In this document: in pieces, positions 51,915-61,120 of the stretch | How positions within the stretch are numbered: the first letter of the stretch is position 1 | Layout: every line of letters starts with the position of its first letter | Position numbers and translations under genes: made by a program | Notes under the pieces: generated by a model | The model's database searches: none | Seen by the model: the letters and a program-made list of their open reading frames with translations, nothing else | What the model was told of the DNA's origin: nothing | Assembly (NCBI GenBank): GCA_024279135.1 | Contig: JAJRRU010000019.1 | Span: 62,001-126,000, forward strand | Direction of reading: 5' to 3' | Length of the DNA stretch: 64,000 nucleotides | From: Alphaproteobacteria bacterium | Lineage (GTDB): Bacteria > Pseudomonadota > Alphaproteobacteria > Rhodospirillales > Casp-alpha2

Positions 51915-52546
51915 ATATCAAGTTTGGTTTTTGCTTCACCATAGGCTGCCTCAAGGTCTTGCGCCATTTTCGGGTTCAGTTTAATGGCTTGCTCAAAACT
52001 TGTAATCGCCGCGTCAAATTTACCCAGGCTTAGTTGCACGGTGCCCAGGTTTGCCCAGGTTCCGGGGGTTCGCGGAGCTAGTTCCAGAGACTTCTGGTAG
52101 CACGTTTGTGCCTCTTCCATGCGCCCCATCAGCACCAACACATTGCCCCGCTCATTCCAGGTGCCAGGGTTGTTTGTATCCACAGACAGGGCTTTATCAT
52201 GAGCGCGTAAGGCTGGCTCCAGTTCACTCGCTAACTTTAGCGCTAACCCGAGACTGGCATGGAATTCCGGGTTGATTGTTGTCTCGGCCTGAATGGCGCT
52301 GGCGAAATAATCAACCGCACGCTGTGTTTCGCCCTGCTGCAAGGCAATCAGGCCACCAAGGTGCAGAGTGCCTGGATGATCGGGGCTGGCTTGGAGGATT
52401 TTCAGAACAATATCATCCGACTCCGTGATCCGTCCCCTCTGGAACAAGCGTCGGGCCTCGGTCAGGGGAGCAACCGGGACCGTTTGAAATTTGCTCAGCA
52501 CTTTCCTGTGGTGCGGTGACAGGGGTGGTGGTTTATTATCGCTCAT
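51911..52546 (-). CDS. Tetratricopeptide repeat protein
   Basis: Protein of 211 residues made almost wholly of TPRs: about four or five repeats from residue 28 to 205, ending with two near-consensus units ('GTWANLGTVQLSLGKFDAAI'). No signal peptide or catalytic domain. It is probably a scaffold for protein-protein contacts; the partner is unknown. The repeats resemble those of the two TPR-sulfotransferases in this window, but no sulfotransferase domain follows. Single gene, divergent from the DAHP synthase gene. Confidence 0.88.
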   Translation of the reverse strand: MSDNKPPPLSPHHRKVLSKFQTVPVAPLTEARRLFQRGRITESDDIVLKILQASPDHPGTLHLGGLIALQQGETQRAVDYFASAIQAETTINPEFHASLGLALKLASELEPALRAHDKALSVDTNNPGTWNERGNVLVLMGRMEEAQTCYQKSLELAPRTPGTWANLGTVQLSLGKFDAAITSFEQAIKLNPKMAQDLEAAYGEAKTKLDI

Positions 52547-52711
52547 GATCAGTTATGTTTGCCTGATTCCAGTAAATTTCGCCGGATATCACCGAAATAT
52601 AACAATAAAACGCCTAAATCACCGCAATAATTCGTAAATCGCTGGAAAAGTACCGGGCATGGGCGTATATCCGACAACCTGATAAATGGATTTTTTTAAA
52701 AGGATAATACT

Positions 52712-54094
52712 ATGTCGGATTCATGGTCGCCTGATAGCTGGCGCAGTATGCCTGTTGTGCAGATGCCTGATTACCCTGATCAGCAACACTTGCGTGATGT
52801 TGAAAAACAATTGAGCAGTGTTCCTCCGCTGGTTTTTGCCGGAGAAGCCCGTAGCCTGAAACGTTCTCTGGGCCAGGTCGCCCACGGCGAGGCCTTTATG
52901 CTGCTGGGTGGTGACTGTGCCGAAAGTTTTGCCGAATTCCATCCTGATAAAATCCGCGATACCTTTCGGGTGTTGTTACAGATGGCCGTCGTACTGACTT
53001 TTGGTGCCGCCCGTCCGGTGGTCAAGATTGGTCGGATGGCCGGGCAGTTCGCCAAGCCGCGCTCGGGCAATACGGAAACCATTGATGGTATTGAGCTGCC
53101 GAGTTTTCGCGGTGACATGATCAATGCACCCGAGTTTAACGAACAGGCCAGAACACCGGATCCGGATCGTTTGATGCGGGTTTATAACCAGTCCGCCTCG
53201 ACCCTGAATCTGCTGCGGGCTTTTGCCCAAGGCGGTTATGCCGATCTGCACAAGGTCCACCAGTGGAATCTGGATTTTGTCGAAGACAGCCCCCTGGGAC
53301 ACCAGTATCAGGATCTCGCCGACCGGCTCGATGAAACCCTGTCCTTCATGGGGGCCTGTGGCATTAACTCTGCAACGACACCGCAAATTCGCGAGACCAG
53401 TTTTTACACGGCCCATGAGTGCCTGATGTTGAACTATGAACAGGCCATGACCCGCATCGATTCCATTTCCGGTAACTGGTATGACACGTCTGCCCATATG
53501 TTGTGGATTGGCGACCGGACACGCCAGCCTGACCATGCCCATGTTGAATTTTTGCGCGGTGTGGCAAATCCCATCAGCTTCAAGGCTGGCCCTACTCTGG
53601 AGCCCGACGACATGATCCGGCTGATCGATATCCTCAACCCCGAGGATGAAGCGGGACGCATGACCATTACCGTTCGTATGGGTGCCGACAAGGTAGAGGA
53701 GGGATTGTCCAGGCTGATCCGCCGGGTTGAAAGCGAAGGCCGTACCGTGGCCTGGGTTTGTGATCCCATGCATGGCAATACCATCACCAGCAGTACCGGC
53801 CTCAAGACCCGCCCGTTTGATGCCATCCTTAAGGAAGTTCGTTCATTTTGTAATGTGCATGACGCAGAGGGCACCTATGCCGGTGGCGTACATTTCGAAA
53901 TGACCGGTCAGGATGTTACCGAGTGTACCGGCGGTGCTTATGCCATCAGCGATGAAAACCTGAATGATCGTTATAACACGCTGTGTGATCCACGGTTGAA
54001 TGCTACCCAATCACTGGAACTGGCATTTTTGTTGTCTGATATTCTCAAGGGTAACCGCAGCAGCGAACCGCTGAGGACTGTGGCAAGCGCATAA
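52712..54094 (+). CDS. aroG: Class II 3-deoxy-7-phosphoheptulonate (DAHP) synthase
   Basis: Enzyme of 460 residues joining phosphoenolpyruvate and erythrose-4-phosphate, the first step of the shikimate pathway. It is the plant-like class II type. Recognisable segments are the opening 'WSPDSWR', '[10 protein letters not shown]' with the metal-ligand Cys near residue 70, '[14 protein letters not shown]', and the late 'CDPMHGNT' and '[15 protein letters not shown]' metal-binding parts. AAAGGATAAT precedes ATG. pncB begins 15 bases after its stop and is likely cotranscribed. Confidence 0.95.
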   Translation: MSDSWSPDSWRSMPVVQMPDYPDQQHLRDVEKQLSSVPPLVFAGEARSLKRSLGQVAHGEAFMLLGGDCAESFAEFHPDKIRDTFRVLLQMAVVLTFGAARPVVKIGRMAGQFAKPRSGNTETIDGIELPSFRGDMINAPEFNEQARTPDPDRLMRVYNQSASTLNLLRAFAQGGYADLHKVHQWNLDFVEDSPLGHQYQDLADRLDETLSFMGACGINSATTPQIRETSFYTAHECLMLNYEQAMTRIDSISGNWYDTSAHMLWIGDRTRQPDHAHVEFLRGVANPISFKAGPTLEPDDMIRLIDILNPEDEAGRMTITVRMGADKVEEGLSRLIRRVESEGRTVAWVCDPMHGNTITSSTGLKTRPFDAILKEVRSFCNVHDAEGTYAGGVHFEMTGQDVTECTGGAYAISDENLNDRYNTLCDPRLNATQSLELAFLLSDILKGNRSSEPLRTVASA

Positions 54095-54109
54095 AACGGA
54101 TGATGCATC

Positions 54110-55285
54110 ATGGATGGACTAGGCGATCAAGCAGAAGACAAGTCTTCCAGTGAGAATGATTTTGTCAGGCAATGGACAGATAACTATTTTCTGAAAACCC
54201 GTACTATCGTTGAACATTTCGGCGATATCCAGGTGACCTATGCGGTGTTTATGCGCCGACCGGTTATCTTCGCGCCGAAGCTGTCTGTCGATTGGCTGAA
54301 AAAGGTTGCCAGTGAACGGGGTGTGAACTTTCAGATCACGCTTAATTATGAAGAAGGCAAATGGGTCGGTGCCGGCGAGCCGTTAATGTATATTTCGGGG
54401 TCCATGGCCCACCTGGTCGATCTGGAAACCCTGTATTTGCAAAAACTCGGGGCCACCTGTGTGGCGGCCTATAATGCCTATACAATGTGTATGGATTTGC
54501 CTAAGGTTGGTTTCTTCGCCATGGATTGTCGCCATTGTACAGGCGTGGGCATGGCCGATATGATGGCTTATGCGGCGGCTGTGGGATCGACGGCCGCGCA
54601 AAAACAATCCGGCACCAAGGGGTTCATTGCCAACGCGACCCATGCCACGGCCCACTATTTCGGCCAGGACACAGGGCAGGGCACCATGCCCCATGCCCTG
54701 ATCGGTTACGCCGGTTCGACCCTGCGAGCCGCAGAAATGTATGTTGATACCTATCCCAATAGCCCGCTTACAGTGCTGGTTGATTATTTTGGCCGCGAAA
54801 TAACCGACTCACTTGCCGTCTGTCGGCGGTTTCACGACATCGCCATGGACGGGGAGATGAGTGTGCGGATCGATACCCACGGCGGCCGGTTTATTGAAGG
54901 CCTGGATCCGCAAAGCTCATACGCGGTGCTGGAACGCCACGTTCCCAACGCGGTGCGCCGCTATCGTAATGATGCGGAGCTTCGCTACCTGACCGGTACA
55001 GGGGTTTCCGCAGCGGCTATTTATCATTTGCGCGAGAGACTTGATGAAGAAGGCTATACCAATGTGAAGATTGTCGCTTCGTCCGGTTTCAATGTTCATA
55101 AATGTCGGGTTATGGGTGATGTAAACGCCCCGATCGATATCATCGGCACCGGTTCTTACCTGCCCGAAAAATGGTCGGAAACTTACGCTACGGCTGATAT
55201 TGTCAATTACGATGGGCGCCCGTCCGTCAAGGTCGGTCGCGAGTTCCTTTTGCAACACAATAAAGATAACAACACAAAAAGCTGA
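54110..55285 (+). CDS. pncB: Nicotinate phosphoribosyltransferase
   Basis: Enzyme of 391 residues that makes nicotinate mononucleotide from nicotinate and PRPP for NAD salvage. The conserved NAPRTase core is visible: N-terminal 'NDFVRQWTDNYFLKT' with the Tyr used in the family, 'FIANATHATAHYFG', 'ALIGYAGSTLRAAEMY', and the phosphate-binding 'IDIIGTGSYLPE' near the C-terminus. The alphaproteobacterial type is shorter at the N-terminus than E. coli PncB. It follows the DAHP synthase gene by 15 bases; nadE at 38236 acts later in the same pathway. A small hairpin follows at 55338-55357. Confidence 0.9.
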   Translation: MDGLGDQAEDKSSSENDFVRQWTDNYFLKTRTIVEHFGDIQVTYAVFMRRPVIFAPKLSVDWLKKVASERGVNFQITLNYEEGKWVGAGEPLMYISGSMAHLVDLETLYLQKLGATCVAAYNAYTMCMDLPKVGFFAMDCRHCTGVGMADMMAYAAAVGSTAAQKQSGTKGFIANATHATAHYFGQDTGQGTMPHALIGYAGSTLRAAEMYVDTYPNSPLTVLVDYFGREITDSLAVCRRFHDIAMDGEMSVRIDTHGGRFIEGLDPQSSYAVLERHVPNAVRRYRNDAELRYLTGTGVSAAAIYHLRERLDEEGYTNVKIVASSGFNVHKCRVMGDVNAPIDIIGTGSYLPEKWSETYATADIVNYDGRPSVKVGREFLLQHNKDNNTKS

Positions 55286-55337
55286 TCGGCGGATCGCGAG
55301 CTGAATAACCGGCTTGAGCCATAAAATATAAAATAAA

Positions 55338-55357
55338 AGCATACGTTTAAGTATGCT
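55338..55357 (+). terminator. Short hairpin after pncB
   Basis: AGCATAC (55338-55344) and GTATGCT (55351-55357) pair perfectly around GTTTAA, 53 bases after the pncB stop; GTTTT follows eight bases later. A weak terminator candidate just before the broken DUF2189 frame. Confidence 0.4.
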
Positions 55358-55383
55358 CACGAGTTGTTTTAGAAGTCTTTTAG

Positions 55384-56163
55384 ATATTTTTACTATTTTT
55401 CAGAGAATCCGGCGAGATAGTCCCGCGTACTGCCGCCTTCGATGTGATCCATTCGCCGCAGATTGTTTCCATTGCCGCATTGACCATCGTGTTGCTGGTT
55501 TTTTATGTGGGCTGGATGGCCGCGGCCTGGGGAATTTATGTGGAAATTACCGGCGGGGCACCGCTTGAGTCGATCGAGGCTTTTGTCACCCTGGTCTTTA
55601 CCACGGCAAAGGGACAAAAATTCCTGCTGATTGGTACGACCATCGGACTGGTTTTTTCCATTATCGTACTGAGGATCAGCGCGACCTCTTTTCCCATGTT
55701 GATCGATCGCAAAGTCAGCGTTTGGACGGCAATCCAGACATCCATGGATGTGGTTTTCATTAATCCGCTAACTATGATGGTCTGGGGTCTTGTTGTGTCG
55801 TTCAGTCTGTTAATCGGGGCTGCCATATTCCTGGTCGGCCTGGGGATTGTGTTACCCGTGCTGGGACATGCGACCTGGCATCTGTATCGCAAGGCCGTAG
55901 TTATTCGATCAGGGTTTAATCGGTCAGGGTATAATCGATCAGGCTTGATATCAGCTCAGGAAGCCCGGGACAGGCGGGATCTTAGATTTATCATGGTCTT
56001 CACCGTTTCGGTGCTGTGCCTTTTGATCAGATGCAGGCGTTCCAGTTCGTTGTCCAGCATAACCCACATACTGCCATACAGGGCATCGATCAGGGTGATC
56101 ATCATGACGGGCGTCATTTGCCATTCGGCCACCGGGCTGGATTCTTCGACCGGGCTGAGATGA
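55384..56163 (+). pseudogene. 5'-truncated DUF2189 membrane protein gene
   Basis: The frame opens after a stop at 55381 and reads 'RESGEIVPRTAAFDVI', then three hydrophobic segments and 'SATSFPMLIDR' and 'LPVLGHATWHLYRK'. These are the closing hallmarks of DUF2189 integral membrane proteins, which have about 250 residues and a further 100 or so before this point. The first half is missing, and the only usable start is GTG 55444 without a ribosome site. After the 'HLYRK' family terminus the frame continues through a 15-bp tandem repeat and over 200 bases into the convergent gene at 55956. I read it as a truncated, probably dead gene. Confidence 0.65.
55903..55947. repeat. 3 x 15-bp tandem repeat
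   Basis: ATTCGATCAGGGTTT, AATCGGTCAGGGTAT and AATCGATCAGGCTTG are consecutive and differ at a few positions. They lie at the end of the DUF2189 remnant, nine bases before the stop codon of the convergent gene ending at 55956. Confidence 0.8.
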
Positions 56164-56762
56164 GAATTAATGATCGGCAGCATCCAGTCCACACGTTTGT
56201 TCAGATTGGTAAAGTATGGCTCAATCCCTACCAGCAGATCGCGAACCATATTAATGATCCGCTTGTCAGCATAGACCGATTCCCAGGAAAAATTATTCTC
56301 ATTGTCGTCGCGAACTCTCTGCATGATCAGAAACGCGTCCTGCTCGTAGTCATCGATTTTTTCGGGACCAACCATCATGCGGACGCACATGAAAATTCCA
56401 GTCAATGACCGCCGGGGAATAAATTTTCGATCTTTTGCGACCTCGGCGTCACCGCGCAGCAGATGTGAGAACTGTTTGACCAGCACTCGCTCAAACGCAC
56501 TGGTTCGTGACGGGTCCCACATATCTCGGATACTGTTTTCTGCAAAATCATTGACCGTGGCGGTAATACGCTTTGCCAGTTTTGGCTGCTGTCCGTTATA
56601 GGCGGCGACCAGGGCGTCCAGTGCAGGTTTGGGTAAATATCCACCATTCAGGGACGCCTGTTTTTTAAGGGCGCCGGTGAAGCTGGCAATAATGGTTTTT
56701 GCCAGGTGCTGACCATGCTGCTCCGCAGTGATAGGGGCTGTGGTTGGTTTATTTTCGTTCAT
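55956..56762 (-). CDS. Hypothetical soluble protein, 268 residues
   Basis: No family recognised. The protein is hydrophilic and helix-rich, without signal peptide or membrane segments. Notable features are a basic patch ('KDRKFIPRRSLTGIF', near 115), acidic 'DDYEQDAF' and 'RDDNENNFSWESVY', and a Met-rich stretch ('WQMTPVMMITLIDALYGSMWVM', quoted here as its start 'WQMTPVMM') near 220. Codon use looks ordinary for the window. It is a single gene, divergent from gltX, with a 122-base gap. It could be a cytoplasmic structural or regulatory protein; I assign no function. Confidence 0.75.
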   Translation of the reverse strand: MNENKPTTAPITAEQHGQHLAKTIIASFTGALKKQASLNGGYLPKPALDALVAAYNGQQPKLAKRITATVNDFAENSIRDMWDPSRTSAFERVLVKQFSHLLRGDAEVAKDRKFIPRRSLTGIFMCVRMMVGPEKIDDYEQDAFLIMQRVRDDNENNFSWESVYADKRIINMVRDLLVGIEPYFTNLNKRVDWMLPIINSHLSPVEESSPVAEWQMTPVMMITLIDALYGSMWVMLDNELERLHLIKRHSTETVKTMINLRSRLSRAS

Positions 56763-56884
56763 CGTGTCCCCAAGATAAATCTATCCCTTTCGAAACGGGT
56801 AGCCAAAATGTTGTCTGTCTCTTATAGACCGTGCAGGCTATAAAGTGTGAATATTTTTTACTATTTACAAACCGAGGATACAGT

Positions 56885-58252
56885 ATGTCGTTGATCGTCC
56901 GTTTCGCACCAAGCCCGACAGGGTTGCTGCATATAGGCAATGCCCGGATGGCGTTGGTTAACTGGCTGTTCGCCCATAAAAATGGCGGCAAGATGATTTT
57001 GCGCCTGGACGACACCGATGCCGAGCGTTCAACCGCGCAGTTCGCTCAGGCCATTGAACAGGATCTCACATGGTTGGGCCTGAACTGGGATATTTTTGAA
57101 AAACAGTCAGACCGGTTAGCGTCCTATGACGAGGCTTTAGCAAGGTTGAAGGAAACTGGCCGGGTTTATCCCTGTTATGAGACCTCGGAAGAATTGGAAT
57201 ATAAACGCCGCCGTAATCTGAAAGCGGGTAAGCCGCCGATTTATGATCGGGCCGCCTTGAATTTAAGTGATGCCCAACGGGACGGGTTTGAGGCCGAAGG
57301 CCGTACCCCCCATTGGCGCTTCAAGTTGATCCATGATGAAATAGCCTTCGATGATCTGGTTCGTGGGCGGGTCAGTTTCCAGGGTGCCAACCTGTCCGAT
57401 CCTGTTCTGGTACGTGCAAACGGCAGTTATCTTTATATGATGCCTTCGGCCGTGGATGATATGGATATGAAGGTCAGCCACGTATTGCGCGGCGAGGATC
57501 ATGTGACCAATTCAGCTATTCAGGTTCAGCTTTTTGAAGCCCTGGGCGGGGCTGTACCGATCTTTGCCCATCTGCCCTTATTGACCGATGCCGGTGGTGG
57601 CGGTATGTCCAAGCGTCTGGGTTCTCTGGGGCTGACGGATTTGCGGGCACAGGGCATCGAGGCTATGGCTATCAACAGCCTGCTCGCCCATCTGGGGACC
57701 TCGGATGATATTGAACCCAGTATGACGCTGGAAAGTCTGGCGGAAAATTTCGATCTGACACATTTTGGCCGAGCCTCACCCAAGTTCGACCCGGACCGTT
57801 TGTGGGCCCTCAATGCCCGGCTTCTGCATACCATGAGCTATGACGATGCTAAAAACCGACTGGACGAACTGGGCCTGGATCAGGTTACCACCGAATTTTG
57901 GGATGCGGTTCATGGCAATCTGGATAAACTGTCCGACATCACCCTGTGGCACGCGGTTTGTTTCGGCACAATTGAACCCGATATTGATCCCGACGATGGC
58001 GAGTTTCTAGTCTCGGCATTAAATCTTTTACCGCCCCAAACGGCTGATGCACCCTGGGACGAAACCACGTGGTCGGCCTGGACGGGGGCCATCAAACAGG
58101 CCACCGGACGCAAAGGAAAATCTCTGTTTATGCCCCTGCGCCGCGCACTCAGCGGTCTCGATCACGGGCGAGAGCTGAAATATCTATTACCCATTATGGG
58201 CCGTGAACGGGTGGCATTTCGGCTCTCAAATCCGGCTGGAGTTTCTACATGA
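56885..58252 (+). CDS. gltX: Glutamyl-tRNA synthetase (glutamate-tRNA ligase)
   Basis: Class I aminoacyl-tRNA synthetase of 455 residues charging tRNA-Glu (and, in many alphaproteobacteria with two copies, tRNA-Gln for the amidation route). The opening 'VRFAPSPTGLLHIGNAR' contains the HIGH-type motif, and 'GGGMSKRLGS' is the KMSKS-type loop near residue 240. ATG 56885 is chosen because GAGGAT lies just upstream and homology starts there. The stop overlaps the cysS start by four bases, so two tRNA synthetases are coupled. Confidence 0.95.
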   Translation: MSLIVRFAPSPTGLLHIGNARMALVNWLFAHKNGGKMILRLDDTDAERSTAQFAQAIEQDLTWLGLNWDIFEKQSDRLASYDEALARLKETGRVYPCYETSEELEYKRRRNLKAGKPPIYDRAALNLSDAQRDGFEAEGRTPHWRFKLIHDEIAFDDLVRGRVSFQGANLSDPVLVRANGSYLYMMPSAVDDMDMKVSHVLRGEDHVTNSAIQVQLFEALGGAVPIFAHLPLLTDAGGGGMSKRLGSLGLTDLRAQGIEAMAINSLLAHLGTSDDIEPSMTLESLAENFDLTHFGRASPKFDPDRLWALNARLLHTMSYDDAKNRLDELGLDQVTTEFWDAVHGNLDKLSDITLWHAVCFGTIEPDIDPDDGEFLVSALNLLPPQTADAPWDETTWSAWTGAIKQATGRKGKSLFMPLRRALSGLDHGRELKYLLPIMGRERVAFRLSNPAGVST

Positions 58253-59586
58253 GCCTGTTCATCCATAATACCCTGAGCCGTACCAAAGAGGTGTTTGCCC
58301 CCCTCGATACCGATCATGTCCGCATGTATGTGTGCGGCCCCACGGTCTATGATTATGCCCACATTGGCAACGCCCGCCCGGTGGTGGTGTTCGATGTGTT
58401 GTCCCGACTGTTGCGCCGACTATACCCCAAGCTGACTTACGTGCGTAACATCACCGATGTTGACGACAAAATCAATGAAGCCAGCCGCCTCAGTGGCGAG
58501 AACATCCGCTCTATCACAGAACGCACGGCGAAAGCCTTCCACGATGATATGCTGGCGCTTGGGGCCTTGCCGCCTGATGTGGAGCCCCGTGCCACCGATC
58601 ATATCGATCAAATGATTATCATGATCGAAACCCTGATTGCCGACGGCAATGCCTATGAAGCCGATGGGCATGTACTGTTCAGTGTGCCGAGCATGGCGCA
58701 ATACGGCCAGCTTGCCCGCCACAGCCGCGACGAGCTGATCGCCGGGGCGCGGGTCGATGTGGCACCCTACAAAAAAGATCCGTGCGATTTTGTGCTGTGG
58801 AAACCATCGGATGCAGACCTGCCGGGCTGGGACAGTCCATGGGGCCGGGGTCGGCCGGGCTGGCACATTGAATGTTCGGCCATGGCCAAGGTTTATCTGG
58901 GAGAAACTTTCGATATTCACGGCGGCGGACAGGATCTGATCTTCCCCCACCATGAGAACGAAATGGCCCAAAGCCGCTGTGCCAACCACAGCGATATCAT
59001 GGCTAAATACTGGATGCACAACGGATATCTTATGTCCGAAGGTGAAAAAATGTCCAAGAGTCTGGGCAACTTCTATACCGTTCATGATCTGCTGGACGAG
59101 TTCCCCGGCCAGGCTATTCGTCTGGCGTTGCTGCAAACCCATTACCGCCAGCCGCAGGATTTTACCAAAAACAGTATTAGTGAGGCTCGGCGAACCCTCG
59201 ATAAATGGTATCGCATCATCGGTGACGGACAAAACAGCCATGAGGATATTCCGTCAGGCATCATCGATGCCTTGTGTGACGATCTCAATACACCAAAGGC
59301 CATTGCTGAGCTGCATAAATTGGCCGCACAAGGTCAGGGTGGCGCCTTGAAGGCCGGTGCTTCGATCATGGGGCTGATGTTCCAGAGCGCCGAAGACTGG
59401 GCGGCCTGGCAACCTGCCGCCAGTGGTGCGCTCGATGCAGGCGTCATTGATGGCTTGATTGTTGAGCGGACTGAAGCACGACAAAACAGGGACTTTGACC
59501 GGTCCGATGAAATTCGGGACGAACTGAACGCTCAGGGTATCGTGTTGGAGGATGGCCCCGACGGTACCACCTGGAAGTACGCCTGA
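58249..59586 (+). CDS. cysS: Cysteinyl-tRNA synthetase
   Basis: Class I synthetase of 445 residues. The zinc ligand Cys29 opens 'CGPTVYDYAHIGNAR', which includes the HIGH motif. The second zinc site is around 'GWHIECSAMA' and 'GGGQDLIFPHHENE', and the KMSKS loop is 'GEKMSKSLGNF'. The C-terminal DALR-type helical domain is present ('DFDRSDEIRDELNAQGI'). It is translationally coupled to gltX through ATGA. Confidence 0.97.
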   Translation: MSLFIHNTLSRTKEVFAPLDTDHVRMYVCGPTVYDYAHIGNARPVVVFDVLSRLLRRLYPKLTYVRNITDVDDKINEASRLSGENIRSITERTAKAFHDDMLALGALPPDVEPRATDHIDQMIIMIETLIADGNAYEADGHVLFSVPSMAQYGQLARHSRDELIAGARVDVAPYKKDPCDFVLWKPSDADLPGWDSPWGRGRPGWHIECSAMAKVYLGETFDIHGGGQDLIFPHHENEMAQSRCANHSDIMAKYWMHNGYLMSEGEKMSKSLGNFYTVHDLLDEFPGQAIRLALLQTHYRQPQDFTKNSISEARRTLDKWYRIIGDGQNSHEDIPSGIIDALCDDLNTPKAIAELHKLAAQGQGGALKAGASIMGLMFQSAEDWAAWQPAASGALDAGVIDGLIVERTEARQNRDFDRSDEIRDELNAQGIVLEDGPDGTTWKYA

Positions 59587-59683
59587 GGGCAAATAATATT
59601 TCTTGCATGGCCAATTTATTGTCTCTTTCCCGCTGTCATTTTTAAGGATAGCGTGAAGGCACTCATCACCCGATAGGCGAACC

Positions 59684-60934
59684 ATGCGTAATACCTTGAT
59701 CAATATTGTCGCTTTGCTGTTTAGTGCGTTCTTTATGATCGTGGGAACCGGGCTGCTTGGCACGTTGTTGCCGTTGCAGGCTGATCTGGAAGGTTTTTCG
59801 TCCCTGTCCATCGGTCTGATAGGCTCATCCCGGTTCGTCGGTTTTATTCTGGGCTGTCTGATCTGTCCCGTATTGGTTATGCGTAGCGGGCATATTCGGA
59901 CCATGGCCATTTTAAGCGCGACCATGGCGTGTTCAATTCTGACCATGGCTATTTTTGTCGACCCGATAATCTGGGGTTTGTTGTACGTCTTCATCGGCAT
60001 CAGCATGTCCGGTATGTTCATGGTCATTGAAAGCTGGCTTAATGACCGGACCGAGAATGAATTCCGGGGCCGGGTGTTTTCCGTCTATGCGGTTATCGTG
60101 TTTATTGCCTCTATTGTGGGCCAGCAACTGCTGGGTTTAGGTGAAATTGGCAGCTTTGAGCTGTTCAGTCTGGCCGCCATGATGGCGATCATCGCGCTGG
60201 TTCCCACAGCCGTGACCAAAAGTGTCGCACCGGCACCTTTGCAGAGCGCCAACCCCCGGTTTCTCTGGGGCTATACTATCTCACCGATTGCGGTTGTCGG
60301 TTGTGTCCTGGTCGGATTTGCCAACGGTTCCATGTGGTCTCTGGCCCCGGTTTATGCCAGGTTCAGCGGTCTGAGTTTCTCCGAAGTGGGCTGGTTCATG
60401 ACCGCTATTATAGCCGGTGGAGCCATCAGCCAGTGGCCCATTGGGCGTCTGTCGGATAAATTTGACCGCCGTTTTGTGCTGCTCTGTGTTGCCATCTTTT
60501 CGGGGTTAACCGGCCTTTCGCTGGCTTTGATCCCGATCACCGCTTCGCTGACCACGTTACTTGTGCTGGCGACCTGTTACGGCATATCCCTGTCCATGTA
60601 TTCTCTCTGCGCGGCCCATATCAATGATCTGGTCGAGAAAAAAGATTTTGTCCATGTCGCTGGTGTGTTGTTGCTGTCTTTTGGTTTAGGGGCTGTCTGC
60701 GGTCCAATTGTTTCGTCAATTATGATGGAAACCTTCGCTCATTATGGTCTGTTTATGACCACTGCGGCGGCCCACGCGACCATCGCCCTCTATACATTTT
60801 ACCGGTTGGTTCTGAAACCACGAACCAAACCAGAGAATTTCGAGCCGTTCGTTGTCACTATGCCCAAGCCATCGCCGGTGGTCTCTAATTTAGACCCCCG
60901 GATAGACAGCAGCCCCACCGGTAAATCCGATTGA
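59684..60934 (+). CDS. Major facilitator superfamily transporter (YcaD-like)
   Basis: Inner-membrane transporter of 416 residues with twelve predicted membrane segments in two halves. The MFS signature between TM2 and TM3 is weak; the second-half loop 'GRLSDKFDRRFVLL' is clear. The opening and the 'ESWLNDRTENEFRGRVFS' cytoplasmic stretch resemble the YcaD/UMF-type exporters. Substrate unknown. It stands between cysS and the lytic transglycosylase and has no obvious ribosome site beyond GATAGGCG. Confidence 0.88.
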   Translation: MRNTLINIVALLFSAFFMIVGTGLLGTLLPLQADLEGFSSLSIGLIGSSRFVGFILGCLICPVLVMRSGHIRTMAILSATMACSILTMAIFVDPIIWGLLYVFIGISMSGMFMVIESWLNDRTENEFRGRVFSVYAVIVFIASIVGQQLLGLGEIGSFELFSLAAMMAIIALVPTAVTKSVAPAPLQSANPRFLWGYTISPIAVVGCVLVGFANGSMWSLAPVYARFSGLSFSEVGWFMTAIIAGGAISQWPIGRLSDKFDRRFVLLCVAIFSGLTGLSLALIPITASLTTLLVLATCYGISLSMYSLCAAHINDLVEKKDFVHVAGVLLLSFGLGAVCGPIVSSIMMETFAHYGLFMTTAAAHATIALYTFYRLVLKPRTKPENFEPFVVTMPKPSPVVSNLDPRIDSSPTGKSD

Positions 60935-61050
60935 CCATGTGTGCGGTTTCAAATATTTATTCATATTCAGTGGTTATTGTGATATAGAAACGCAGAATCA
61001 GGACGCGACCGCCATATTGGTCGTTGAGGGACGAGGGGGCTTCCCAAACC

Positions 61051-61120
61051 ATGAGCCACATTACATGAGCCACATTACATGAGCCACATTACATGAGCCA
61101 CATTACATGAGCTGTATTTT
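61051..61120 (+). repeat. Five 14-bp tandem units forming overlapping minicistrons before slt
   Basis: ATGAGCCACATTAC occurs four times without change (61051-61106), followed by the related ATGAGCTGTATTTT (61107-61120) and then the ATG of the lytic transglycosylase at 61121. Every unit starts a five-codon frame (ATG AGC CAC ATT ACA TGA, or MSHIT; MSCIL in the fifth) whose TGA overlaps the next ATG as ATGA. The last TGA (61122-61124) overlaps the slt start codon. A G-rich stretch (61026-61039) could be a ribosome site for the first unit. Confidence 0.85.

Noticed and set aside
52976-53773. 265-codon frame opposite the DAHP synthase gene
   Set aside because: Antisense shadow; the sense strand has all class II DAHP synthase motifs.
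58420-60027. Two long minus-strand frames opposite cysS and the MFS gene
   Set aside because: Both overlap conserved genes entirely or largely and encode low-complexity, unrecognisable proteins.
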